From an uncultured Arenicella sp. (GTDB lineage: Bacteria > Pseudomonadota > Gammaproteobacteria > Arenicellales > Arenicellaceae), in assembly GCA_937922925.1 (NCBI GenBank), contig CALAKU010000002.1:1-64000 (forward strand): 64,000 nucleotides of DNA, given 5' to 3'. Both the position numbers and the translations under genes were made by a program. The notes under the pieces are model-generated. The model did no database searches. It saw only the letters and a list, made by a program, of their open reading frames with translations, and was not told the origin of the DNA. Shown piece after piece: positions 49,373-57,928 of the stretch. Every line of letters begins with the position of its first letter. Within the stretch, counting starts at the first letter, position 1.

Positions 49373-50176
49373 TTAAGATCGACTTTTAGCCCGTAGCTCG
49401 TTTGCTTGCCGGCTGCCTGGGAAAGCGGTCAAAATCTGCTTACGATACTGCGCAGCTTGATCATTCGCCTTCAAACTTGATTCTATTTTATAAGCAAGCA
49501 TCAAAGCGCCAGGTTGCGGATCGGTAATCGCTAAATATCGCTCGATAAATGCTCGTGCCGATAAAAGTTGCTGCGATTTATATTTAAGCTCAGCGAGACT
49601 AAATAAGGCTGGGCGCAATCGTGAATCAATCTGCAACGCTTTGGTTAGGTAAGCTTCAGCGCGCTCGGGATTTGACGGCGCAATACACTGACCAGCCCGC
49701 GCATAGCTCAATTTTGCTTGCGCAAACAAAGGATTTGAAGCAGCGATATCAAAGTACTCTACCGATTTACTTAGCTTACCTGTTTGGCATAAAAAGGTAC
49801 CAAAATCGTGAGCAGCCGCCGAATTATTTCTATCTGAATCCACCGCCTTACTGAAATGCGTTTCGGCGATATCGTATTGCTCGAGCCGCATCATCAATAA
49901 TGCCATTACATAATTGCTATCTGAGTGCGATGGACTAATGTCCAGCGCTCGATCAAGTTCAGTTTTAGCGGTCGCTAGTTGGTTTTGTTGCATGTAACCG
50001 CGAGCCAGCTGGGTATGAACCATTGCTTTTTCATCAGCACTTGCGCTTGCAATACCGGGGGCTCTTCTGTCCGAAGGCCCCTCAGTGATGGTTGTGCACG
50101 CGTTTGTCCCTGCCAACAAAAAGGTGGCGAATAGTATTCTGACTGGGCGAATAAACGAAAACTTGAGCTTGTGCAT
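49373..50176 (-). CDS. pilF: Type IV pilus biogenesis lipoprotein PilF/PilW
   Basis: Pilotin-like TPR protein needed for outer-membrane localisation and assembly of the PilQ secretin. 267 residues. The signal peptide ends at a Cys in GTNAC; the lipobox is non-ideal (TNAC). About six TPR units follow (YMQQNQLATAKTELDRALDI, YDIAETHFSKAVD). Lies six bases after rlmN, the usual rlmN-pilF-rodZ order. Confidence 0.88.
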   Translation of the reverse strand: MHKLKFSFIRPVRILFATFLLAGTNACTTITEGPSDRRAPGIASASADEKAMVHTQLARGYMQQNQLATAKTELDRALDISPSHSDSNYVMALLMMRLEQYDIAETHFSKAVDSDRNNSAAAHDFGTFLCQTGKLSKSVEYFDIAASNPLFAQAKLSYARAGQCIAPSNPERAEAYLTKALQIDSRLRPALFSLAELKYKSQQLLSARAFIERYLAITDPQPGALMLAYKIESSLKANDQAAQYRKQILTAFPGSRQANELRAKSRS

Positions 50177-50181
50177 ATAAG

Positions 50182-51303
50182 CTATTGTATTTTCTCAGCC
50201 TGCTTTTGTCTAAATCTTTCGGCACGCCGAGTGCGATCCATTACATCTCCGGCGAGTTGACCACAAGCTGCTTCTATGTCGTCACCGCGGGTTTTACGAA
50301 CCGTCACGATGACCCCGGCATCTTGCAAGATGTCTTTAAATCGATTTATCCGCGAATTTGAAGAGCGTTTATAGTCGATGCCCTCAAAAGGGTTAAATGG
50401 GATTAAGTTAACCTTGCTGGGCACGGTTTGCATCAGCGACGCCAATTGATGCGCGTGCTCAAGATCATCATTAATGCCTTCCAACATTACGTATTCAAAC
50501 GTCACCTTGGCTCGATTAGAGCTCGCCACATAACGTCGGCAAGCAGACAGCAATTCATCGATTGGGTATTTACGATTTAAGGGCACCAACTCATTGCGAA
50601 GCTCGTCATTCGGCGCATGTAAAGACACCGCCAAACTTACGTGACAGGCTTCTAGCAAGGCATCGATTTGCGGAACCACTCCAGCGGTACTGAGAGTAAT
50701 TCGCCGCCGGGACAATCCAAAACCGCAGTCGTCTTGCATGATATTCATGGCGGCGACGACGTTATCAAAGTTCATTAATGGTTCGCCCATACCCATCATG
50801 ACAACATTACTGACAATACGATCGTCGGTCTGATACTGCTGAGCCAAAAGGGTTTTAGCGAGCCAAACTTGTCCGACGATTTCAGCGGTGTTGAGGTTAC
50901 GGTTATAGCCTTGTTTACCGGTGGCGCAAAAGGAGCAATTGAGTGTGCATCCAACTTGCGAAGACACACACAAGGTTCCTCTGGACTCTTCGGGTATAAA
51001 CACCATTTCAATGGCACTTTTACCGGGCACGCTTAATAACCATTTGCGTGTACCGTCTTCGGACAACTCATCAGACAAGATGCTGGGCACAGTGATTTCA
51101 GCACTGCTCGCTAATGCGGCTCGCAATGACTTTGAGATGTTCGTCATTTGCTCAAAGTCATTGACGCCGACTTGATGGATCCACTTCATGACCTGTGTCG
51201 CGCGAAACGATTTCTCCCCCATCTCGGCAAAAAACGCTTCCATTGCAGGCCGATCTAGGCCCAGCAAGTTCGTTTTTTCGGAGCTGGCGAGTTGAATATT
51301 CAC
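50182..51303 (-). CDS. rlmN: 23S rRNA/tRNA adenine C2-methyltransferase RlmN
   Basis: Radical SAM enzyme methylating A2503 of 23S rRNA and A37 of some tRNAs. 373 residues. Cluster Cys119, Cys123 and Cys126 (CTLNCSFC), [12 protein letters not shown], and the methyl-carrying Cys347 near the C-terminus ([10 protein letters not shown]). Start appears to be GTG; no strong ribosome site. Follows ndk on the same strand. Confidence 0.96.
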   Translation of the reverse strand: MNIQLASSEKTNLLGLDRPAMEAFFAEMGEKSFRATQVMKWIHQVGVNDFEQMTNISKSLRAALASSAEITVPSILSDELSEDGTRKWLLSVPGKSAIEMVFIPEESRGTLCVSSQVGCTLNCSFCATGKQGYNRNLNTAEIVGQVWLAKTLLAQQYQTDDRIVSNVVMMGMGEPLMNFDNVVAAMNIMQDDCGFGLSRRRITLSTAGVVPQIDALLEACHVSLAVSLHAPNDELRNELVPLNRKYPIDELLSACRRYVASSNRAKVTFEYVMLEGINDDLEHAHQLASLMQTVPSKVNLIPFNPFEGIDYKRSSNSRINRFKDILQDAGVIVTVRKTRGDDIEAACGQLAGDVMDRTRRAERFRQKQAEKIQ

Positions 51304-51347
51304 AGGTCAGATAGTGAGTTAGCTTACTTCAAAGGGCTCGTAAGGGC

Positions 51348-51779
51348 TTAACGTGTGCGTGGGCATACGCCGTCAGCACCGAAGAAAAATTCAATTTCTT
51401 GGGCCGCGGTGTCTGCGCCATCAGAGCCATGGCAGGCATTTTCGTCGATGCTCGAGGCAAAATCAGCTCGGATGGTTCCAGCTGCGGCTTCGGCAGGATT
51501 CGTTGCACCCATGATATCACGATGCGCGGCAATCGCATTCTCGCCTTCTAGGGCTTGAACAATTACTGGGCCAGAAGTCATAAATTCAATCAAGTCATTG
51601 TAAAATGGGCGTTCTTTATGAACGGCATAAAACTCGCCTGCTTGCTCAGCCGACAAATGCATCATGCGCGCGGCAACGATACTCAAACCGGCTTTTTCAA
51701 AGCGTGAGTAGATTTCACCGATAACATTTTTAGCAACAGCATCAGGTTTAATAATAGAAAGAGTACGTTCAACAGCCAT
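51348..51779 (-). CDS. ndk: Nucleoside diphosphate kinase
   Basis: Balances NTP and dNTP pools. 143 residues, the exact family length. Phospho-histidine His117 in NACHGSD; N-terminal [12 protein letters not shown]. Start set by GGAG six bases before the ATG; a frame four codons longer lacks this. First gene of the ndk-rlmN-pilF-rodZ-hisS group. Confidence 0.97.
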   Translation of the reverse strand: MAVERTLSIIKPDAVAKNVIGEIYSRFEKAGLSIVAARMMHLSAEQAGEFYAVHKERPFYNDLIEFMTSGPVIVQALEGENAIAAHRDIMGATNPAEAAAGTIRADFASSIDENACHGSDGADTAAQEIEFFFGADGVCPRTR

Positions 51780-51922
51780 TTTTGACTCCAAATCGGAAAG
51801 TAAAGGATTAAGTTAGAAGATTGCGGCACTTTCGCAGCACGTATAGCTTGGCGCAAGCATCGCTGATTCGGCGCGTATTCTAACCGCAGGCGCGAGCAAT
51901 TACTAACTCAGATACGTAATAA

Positions 51923-53353
51923 TTAAGCGGGTTCGGCAAGCAATTTATCGGCCTGAATGCCGCTGTACTTCACTTTAATCCAGCGGCCTTTTTTGACCTG
52001 CTTGCTAGGCACTAAAACCGCAAGATAATCTTCTGCACGGCATAAAGTATAGTTGCCCTCTTTGGCTGGGCGCTCTGGCAAGACAAACGCCTCATGCCCG
52101 AGCCGAGAAGCCAATAGAGCTCGCTTGATTGACTCGCCTGTTTTACGTAAGGCTGCGTTACGCTGTTTGCGTTCAGCGACCGGCACTTGTTTGTCAAGCG
52201 GAATCCTGGCTGCTGGAGTGCCGTCGCGTTCAGAATAAGAAAACGTATGCGGAAAAGCGATCTGCAAATCGCGAACCATGGCTTGTGTGTTGGCAAACTG
52301 TTCTGGTGTTTCCGTAGGGAAGCCCACCATCACATCGGCACTCATCACCAGTTTTGGCACTTTTGCGCGCAAAGCCATAATTCGCTCTCGAACTTGATCG
52401 GCACTATAGCGGCGCTTCATGCGCTTAAGAATCAAGGTGTCGCCGCTTTGCAGTGACAAATGAATATGCGGGCAAAGTCTCGGCTCTTGCGCGATTAAAT
52501 CGATTAGTCGATCACTAATGTGGTGTGGATCAATCGAACTCAGGCGAATTCGAAAAGGATTGTCTGGCGCATGTTCAAGCGCCAAAAGCTCTGTGAGTAA
52601 GTCCACCAAATCAAAATGAGTATCTGCGACGCCTAAATCCTCGCCGTAGGAGCCTAAATCGACGCCACAAATCACTATCTCGGGGAAACCATTCAGCACC
52701 AAACGCTGAACTTGGCGTTTAATAAGGCTGGGCGCTAATGATCGGCTTGGTCCTCTGGCTACATGAATAATGCAAAACGTACAGCCTTGATTGCAACCTT
52801 GTTGGATTTGCACAAAAGCACGTGTTTGCGACTCATAGGTGGTCAAGAGCTGTTTTGGTAGGCTGACATGCTCGTCTAAATCGCCCACCATCACTTTAGG
52901 CAAGGCGCCCGCTTGTAAAGCCGGCATCAACTCATGCAAATCAAGCTTACGGTCATTGCCGAGCACCAAATCAACCCCGGGAATATTCGCACAGGCTTGA
53001 GCATCCATTTGCGCATAACAGCCAGTCACTACAACCAATGCATCGGGGTTGCGCTTAACCGCTTTGCGAACCTCTTGACGAGCTTGACGATCGGCTTCGC
53101 GGGTCACGGTACAAGTGTTTATTAAATAAAGATCAGCAAATTGGGTATTGGGCACCAAAACCCAATCGCGGGTCTGTAAGGTTTCGCCAATTAATTCACT
53201 TTCAAAGGTATTTACCTTGCAGCCAAGGGTCGTTATTCCGACTCGTTTTGCGCCTGGGCTAGCGATATTCGGCGCACCTTTGGCCTGTTGCTGGGCTTGA
53301 GTCGCCTTAGGCTTGCTCGCAATTTGTTCAATTTTAATTTCGACCGGCTGCAT
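51923..53353 (-). CDS. mtaB: tRNA t6A37 methylthiotransferase, MtaB type
   Basis: Radical SAM methylthiotransferase that converts t6A to ms2t6A at position 37 of tRNAs reading ANN codons. 476 residues. The auxiliary cluster has Cys45 (TLGCKVNTFE), Cys81 (NTCTV) and Cys112 (TGCYAQ); the radical SAM motif is C187-x3-C191-x2-C194. The GCKVN motif and TFESE context favour MtaB over MiaB or RimO. The C-terminal TRAM region is reduced. The longer frame starts inside a terminator hairpin, so ATG 53353 is used. Confidence 0.88.
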   Translation of the reverse strand: MQPVEIKIEQIASKPKATQAQQQAKGAPNIASPGAKRVGITTLGCKVNTFESELIGETLQTRDWVLVPNTQFADLYLINTCTVTREADRQARQEVRKAVKRNPDALVVVTGCYAQMDAQACANIPGVDLVLGNDRKLDLHELMPALQAGALPKVMVGDLDEHVSLPKQLLTTYESQTRAFVQIQQGCNQGCTFCIIHVARGPSRSLAPSLIKRQVQRLVLNGFPEIVICGVDLGSYGEDLGVADTHFDLVDLLTELLALEHAPDNPFRIRLSSIDPHHISDRLIDLIAQEPRLCPHIHLSLQSGDTLILKRMKRRYSADQVRERIMALRAKVPKLVMSADVMVGFPTETPEQFANTQAMVRDLQIAFPHTFSYSERDGTPAARIPLDKQVPVAERKQRNAALRKTGESIKRALLASRLGHEAFVLPERPAKEGNYTLCRAEDYLAVLVPSKQVKKGRWIKVKYSGIQADKLLAEPA

Positions 53354-53404
53354 GGCTCTATTGTAAACGATGGAATGCGATATAAAAGCGATGCCCAGAA
53401 ATAG

Positions 53405-53428
53405 AAAAAGCGGCAATTGCCGCTTTTT
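53405..53428 (-). terminator. Perfect 24-bp palindromic terminator
   Basis: AAAAAGCGGCAA followed by its exact complement TTGCCGCTTTTT. Closes the barrel gene that ends at 53452 before mtaB; symmetric, so it works from either side. Confidence 0.88.
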
Positions 53429-53451
53429 CTGGGGCTAACTAAAACTAGGAA

Positions 53452-54480
53452 TTATTTGAAAACGTATCTCAAACCAGCGCTGAACGCTCGGTTATTTGAG
53501 ATCGAATCCAATGTTTCAGAGTCGCTATCAAATACACGCCCTTCTAAAATCCATTGCAAGTTAGTTTTACCAATATCGCCACCAACGTGGGCAAACAGAC
53601 TGGTTTCGCTGAAATCACTGTCGTCGATATCCCAGATACCAATGCCACCGCCAATGAAGGCGCGCTGACTCAAGCGATGCTCTAAGCCGACGTCCAGAGC
53701 AAAATTTTCTTCAGGAAAATCATTACCCACATTCACACCTTGACGGCTGTAAAAAGAAACTTGGCCGAAAATCGATGTTTTTGGTGAAATGTTTTTCAGT
53801 AGACCTGCACGCAAACCCAAAATACCAGATGAATCACGGAATTCTTGCTCCCATGCAAATTCAAAACGAGGTCGAGTTTCCGTTCCGGCGAAAGCACCAA
53901 TAAACGGTATTAGAGCCAGTGGATTGGCTTTCTTCTCGGCAGGAGCTTCAACAACTGGTGCAGGTGCAACAACGGGCGCCGCAGCTTGCGGCTGACATTC
54001 CGCTGCATCACTGTCTGTGATGCCCACCAAAGACACGTTACAACATGCCAAAGGAATGGCGATTTCGTGAACTTCACAGCCGTTGCGAACCATTACTTGA
54101 AATGCAGGGAACGATTGCTTACCAGCCCATTCACGATACCGGTGGGCCAAATAACGGCCATTTTTCTGAGCGCCCGTCCACTGAAGCCGAGTCCCGATCG
54201 GATACGCTTGGCGGGTAAAGTCACCCGCAGCGACCGCCGCAATAAGCGCGTCGGCGCTGCCGTTCCAGCCGGCATCAGAGACAATTTGTCGAACAGCCGC
54301 TGGATTTTGAGCAAAGAATTCTTGTAGTTGATCAGCAGTTTGAATACCACCTGGGCATACTGACTGCGATGTGCCTAGTCGCGTTATCTTTTTATATTCT
54401 TGAGCGTGGACAGCTTGAATGCCACTAACACCAAGAACAGCAATAAGACAAATAGCTTTAATGAGTTTGATCGCCCGCAC
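53452..54480 (-). CDS. Exported protein: Cys-containing N-domain plus C-terminal beta-barrel
   Basis: 342 residues, family not recognised. Signal peptide about 1-27 (VHAQ). A periplasmic-type domain (28-162) has five Cys (42, 135, 146, 147, 162), allowing disulfides. An Ala/Pro/Val linker (165-182) leads to a barrel-like region of amphipathic strands (about 203-342) ending YVFK. Start is GTG with AGAGGG upstream. Monocistronic with its own terminator. The 293-bp upstream spacer is AT-rich with no gene. DsbC, encoded at 61 kb, could act on such a protein. Confidence 0.7.
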   Translation of the reverse strand: MRAIKLIKAICLIAVLGVSGIQAVHAQEYKKITRLGTSQSVCPGGIQTADQLQEFFAQNPAAVRQIVSDAGWNGSADALIAAVAAGDFTRQAYPIGTRLQWTGAQKNGRYLAHRYREWAGKQSFPAFQVMVRNGCEVHEIAIPLACCNVSLVGITDSDAAECQPQAAAPVVAPAPVVEAPAEKKANPLALIPFIGAFAGTETRPRFEFAWEQEFRDSSGILGLRAGLLKNISPKTSIFGQVSFYSRQGVNVGNDFPEENFALDVGLEHRLSQRAFIGGGIGIWDIDDSDFSETSLFAHVGGDIGKTNLQWILEGRVFDSDSETLDSISNNRAFSAGLRYVFK

Positions 54481-54773
54481 GATGGGTTCCCTCTGTTTAG
54501 TTTAATTAATGTGTTCTGACTTCTATTATCGACTGTCTGCGAGCTTAGGTCAGCATAAATCTCAGACAAACGGCCAAATAATATTATGTCCGTATTTTAG
54601 GCCGATAAATCGTGAGCGTGGCAAACTTATCAATAATTAACAAATTGGAAAGCTCGCTTTGAATTTGCCCGATTGGCTTTGTTTTGCGAGTTCAAATTGA
54701 CTCTTCACAGCCTAAAAGCGTTGAGTCGCGATTAAAATCTCAAATTTACCTGCGACGAATTAGGTGGCTGGCG

Positions 54774-55097
54774 CTAGGCGCTCAGGGCAAAACTCTCGCC
54801 GCATCCACATTCGTCAGTCGCTTTCGGATTGGAGAACTTAAAGGTTTGGTTTAAGCCCTCTGAGACGTAGTCAATTTGAGTTCCCTCAAGAATTGGTAGG
54901 CTCTTTTGATCGACCACCACTTTCACGTCAAATTGTTCAAACACGTGGTCGTCTTGATTTATTTGCTGCGCAAAATCCAACACATAAGAATAGCCTGAGC
55001 ATCCAGATTCTCTGGCGGCAAAACGCAATGCGAGTGCGTTATTTTTAGCCAACTGATTGGCGATTCGTGTTGCGGCAGATTCAGTAATCGTGATCAT
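54774..55097 (-). CDS. iscA: A-type iron-sulfur carrier, IscA-like
   Basis: Carries Fe-S clusters to apoproteins. 107 residues with three conserved Cys: Cys33 (SGCSGYSY), Cys97 and Cys99 (DECGCGESF). The NPKATDECGCGESF end favours IscA/SufA over ErpA. It follows trmJ and cysE as isc genes do in many gammaproteobacteria, but iscR, iscS and iscU are not between them and hscBA/fdx do not follow. Confidence 0.88.
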   Translation of the reverse strand: MITITESAATRIANQLAKNNALALRFAARESGCSGYSYVLDFAQQINQDDHVFEQFDVKVVVDQKSLPILEGTQIDYVSEGLNQTFKFSNPKATDECGCGESFALSA

Positions 55098-55185
55098 ATC
55101 GGTAATGTTGGCGCTAATGTATTTATTTCAAGGCTTGGCTTAATTTTCGAGTTGAGCTTAGCTCGCTCTTTATGGCTCTTCTTTG

Positions 55186-55944
55186 TCAACCCTCGTCGTT
55201 TTGCGCTTGACCAGAACTCTCACCAAGCTGCAAACACTCAGTATTCACCGCTGGTGGCGTCAATTTTTTGACATCAATGCCAGCGGCAGACAAAGCCTTC
55301 AACAAGTCTCTATTATACCCGTCTAGTACTCTAATTTGTGCACAAAGCCCATTTATTGCCTGCGCGATCGGATCATCGTCATCAGGTTTGTGACCATAAG
55401 CGTCGAATTGGCCATTGGCGCGCTTGTAATCATCTGACCCGACCGCGTGAGCTGGCAAGCCGACCATCGTTGCGCCTGGCTCCACGTCTTTAACCACCAC
55501 CGAGTTCGAACCAATTCGTGCATTGTCGCCAACCGACAAAGGCCCGAGCACTTTTGCTCCAGCGCCAATCACCACATTATTGCCTAAGGTCGGATGCCGC
55601 TTACCCTTTTGCCAGCTGGTTCCGCCTAAGGTTACGCCATGATACAGAGTGCAGTCTTCGCCGATCTCTGCCGTCTCGCCAATCACAATGCCCATTCCAT
55701 GATCAATAAACAGCCGACGACCTAGTTTAGCTCCAGGATGAATTTCAATACCCGTAATCCAACGAGAGAAATGCGAGATAACACGCGCGAGCCATTTAAG
55801 TTGAATATTCCAACAGGCATGCGCCAAACGATGAAACAAGACCGCGTGAACCCCCGGGTAGGTCGTTAAAATTTCCAGAGTATGCCGTGCAGCTGGATCG
55901 CGGTCGTAGACGATACTAATGTCTTCTCGAATTTTGCTAAACAT
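55186..55944 (-). CDS. cysE: Serine O-acetyltransferase
   Basis: First step of cysteine synthesis: serine + acetyl-CoA to O-acetylserine. 252 residues; short helical N-terminus, left-handed beta helix of hexapeptide repeats ([33 protein letters not shown]), and a polar C-terminal tail. The catalytic His/Asp lie in [10 protein letters not shown]. Two bases after the trmJ stop, so coupled. Confidence 0.95.
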   Translation of the reverse strand: MFSKIREDISIVYDRDPAARHTLEILTTYPGVHAVLFHRLAHACWNIQLKWLARVISHFSRWITGIEIHPGAKLGRRLFIDHGMGIVIGETAEIGEDCTLYHGVTLGGTSWQKGKRHPTLGNNVVIGAGAKVLGPLSVGDNARIGSNSVVVKDVEPGATMVGLPAHAVGSDDYKRANGQFDAYGHKPDDDDPIAQAINGLCAQIRVLDGYNRDLLKALSAAGIDVKKLTPPAVNTECLQLGESSGQAQNDEG

Positions 55945-55946
55945 CT

Positions 55947-56768
55947 TTAATTTCTCAGTTGGCTTTGAATTGCGGTGAGGATGCCTCTGAGTATCTGGAC
56001 CTCTTCGCCGGTCAATTCAGCTTTAGAGTATAGCCTTGTGAGTTTACGGAACAAAACAGTGGGCGACTCTGATTTAACAAAATCGAGTTCATACAAAACT
56101 TGTTGTAAATGCTGTAAATGCCCCTCTTTGGAAGCCTCATCAGCAGGGAGTTTGCGCTTTTGGGCGCCGGTGAGAGGCTTAGTGCCGAGTGGCTTAATAT
56201 TATTGGCAAGCCTTTCTTCTTGGCCGCCCTCGCCTGCAGCTGACTCGCTCTCGGCGTCTAAATTGACTAGGGCTACGCGTAATTCGTAAGCCAAAATCTG
56301 CACCGCCGAGGCAAGATTTAACGACGAATACTCAGGATTTGCATCAATGCGTATCTGTCCATGACATCGCTCTAGCTCGGCGTTCGTTAAACCACTGCTT
56401 TCGCGACCAAAGACGATTGCGATTTGTGCTGAGTCGACGCCGTCAAACAGCGATAAATGTTGGCTCGCCCGCTCAGCGGCCTCACGCGGGCTACTCGTTG
56501 GCCAACTCACTTCTCGGTCTCTTACCGAGGTACCCAATACCAAGGTGCAGTCGGCAACCGCGTTGGCTAGGCTATCGACTACGTTTGCGTTGTTAAGCAC
56601 GTCTTCACCACCCGCAGAGCGCTTTGTGGCTTCGTAGTGCGGAAACTTTTTGGGTTGAACGAGGCTCAATTGACTCAATCCCATTGTCTTCATCGCGCGC
56701 GCTACCGCACCGACATTACCTGGATGGCTTGGCTCAACCAAAACAATTTTAATCGCGGAAAGACTCAT
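55947..56768 (-). CDS. trmJ: tRNA Cm32/Um32 methyltransferase TrmJ
   Basis: SPOUT-fold 2'-O-methyltransferase acting on tRNA position 32. 273 residues. [23 protein letters not shown] (split across residues 8-30), [15 protein letters not shown] and [18 protein letters not shown] are the SPOUT motifs; a C-terminal helical extension follows. The ATG at 56768 matches the family; a longer frame adds 27 unrelated residues. Divergent from suhB, as is common. Confidence 0.93.
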   Translation of the reverse strand: MSLSAIKIVLVEPSHPGNVGAVARAMKTMGLSQLSLVQPKKFPHYEATKRSAGGEDVLNNANVVDSLANAVADCTLVLGTSVRDREVSWPTSSPREAAERASQHLSLFDGVDSAQIAIVFGRESSGLTNAELERCHGQIRIDANPEYSSLNLASAVQILAYELRVALVNLDAESESAAGEGGQEERLANNIKPLGTKPLTGAQKRKLPADEASKEGHLQHLQQVLYELDFVKSESPTVLFRKLTRLYSKAELTGEEVQILRGILTAIQSQLRN

Positions 56769-57020
56769 ACAGCAGAATTTGGCTCCAGTTATGTAAGCAT
56801 CAGCAGACGTTGGCGAGTGTAACCCAGTGCCATACAAAAAAATCGACATTCAGGCAGAGCAAGCTCATGCAGCCATATAATTTCTCTGCTATCGGAATAA
56901 TTATTAAACGGCTTTTTACGCTAGAGCCTGCCTAGGCAAACAGAAATAAGGCCAAATCAAGAAACCACAAGAGCAAACACTCGGCAAACCTCGGCGCGTA
57001 TCGACAAACGCATCACCCAA

Positions 57021-57042
57021 TATAGTGGCCCTAAAAAGGGCC
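57021..57042 (+). promoter_or_regulatory. -10-like box and hairpin in the suhB leader
   Basis: TATAGT (57021-57026) is followed immediately by GGCCCT - AAAA - AGGGCC (57027-57042), a perfect 6-bp stem. It lies about 85 bases before suhB. No convincing -35. The rest of the 276-bp divergent spacer shows nothing else. Confidence 0.35.
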
Positions 57043-57125
57043 TAGAGTCAGTAAATTAGGGCTACTAAAAAGATAAGCGCAGGGCTACAATTCGCCCCGA
57101 CTTTTTTGCACTTTGGTAATTCTGC

Positions 57126-57920
57126 ATGAGCACCAACACTAGCTCCGGCGCTCTTAATGTCGCGACCGCCGCGGCACTTGAGGCTGGTAAACATATTAAT
57201 CAGCAAATCGCCAAGCTCGACAGAATTGAAGTGCAATCTCGCCCTAATGACGAGCAGCGCAGTAATTGGGTAAGCAGTGTTGATACTCAGGCTGAACAAT
57301 TGATCATCGAAGCACTGGATGCCGCGTACAAAGACTATCGAATTCATGCCCGCGAGGCTGGCGAGATCGTTAAAGGCGATGCTGGTGAGTACACCTGGCT
57401 GATCGAACCTTTAAACGGCACTCTCAATTTTATCCACGGCCATCCGCACTGTGCGGTGGGCCTCGCATTACAACAAAAAGGCGAGACCCTATTAGCGGTT
57501 GTTTACGACCCATTTCGCAACGAATTGTTCACTGCCCGAAATGGCGGTGGCGCCCAGTTAGATGGGCGGCGAATTCGAATCTCGGAAGTGTCTCGTTTGC
57601 GCGATGGTTTATTGTGCACTGCGCTGCCGAGGCGTGGCAGCAAAGCCACCAAACAATGGCTCAAAACCTACGCGGGGCTATTACCGCGAGCTCAGAGCAT
57701 TCATCAAACCAGTGCCCCTCTTCTGGATTTGGCATTTTTGGCTTGTGGCCGCTATGACGCCTATTGGGGCTTTGGTCTAAATCATTGGGAATCGACGATT
57801 GGGTCTCTAATCGTGCGAGAAGCCGGTGGGCTTATTCATGAGAACGCCGGCAATATCAGCGCCGGTACGCCAAAAATTCAAGAAAAGCTGCGCTATTTCA
57901 CTCAAAACCAGCTCGACTAA
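57126..57920 (+). CDS. suhB: SuhB-like inositol monophosphatase family protein with altered active site
   Basis: 264 residues aligning end to end with E. coli SuhB, which has inositol monophosphatase activity and also acts in rRNA transcription antitermination with the Nus factors. The four carboxylate metal ligands of the family are changed: the Glu of EESGE is Arg76 (AREAGE), DPLDGT is Glu94-PL-Asn97-GT, and WDxxxG is W-Glu222. Flanking structure is kept ([43 protein letters not shown]). Catalysis is probably lost or weak, while a structural/antitermination role could remain. Eight bases before mutS. Confidence 0.9.
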   Translation: MSTNTSSGALNVATAAALEAGKHINQQIAKLDRIEVQSRPNDEQRSNWVSSVDTQAEQLIIEALDAAYKDYRIHAREAGEIVKGDAGEYTWLIEPLNGTLNFIHGHPHCAVGLALQQKGETLLAVVYDPFRNELFTARNGGGAQLDGRRIRISEVSRLRDGLLCTALPRRGSKATKQWLKTYAGLLPRAQSIHQTSAPLLDLAFLACGRYDAYWGFGLNHWESTIGSLIVREAGGLIHENAGNISAGTPKIQEKLRYFTQNQLD

Positions 57921-57928
57921 TCATCAAG

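Noticed and set aside
53354-53416. Upstream extension of mtaB
   Set aside because: It would begin inside the 24-bp terminator palindrome of the neighbouring gene.
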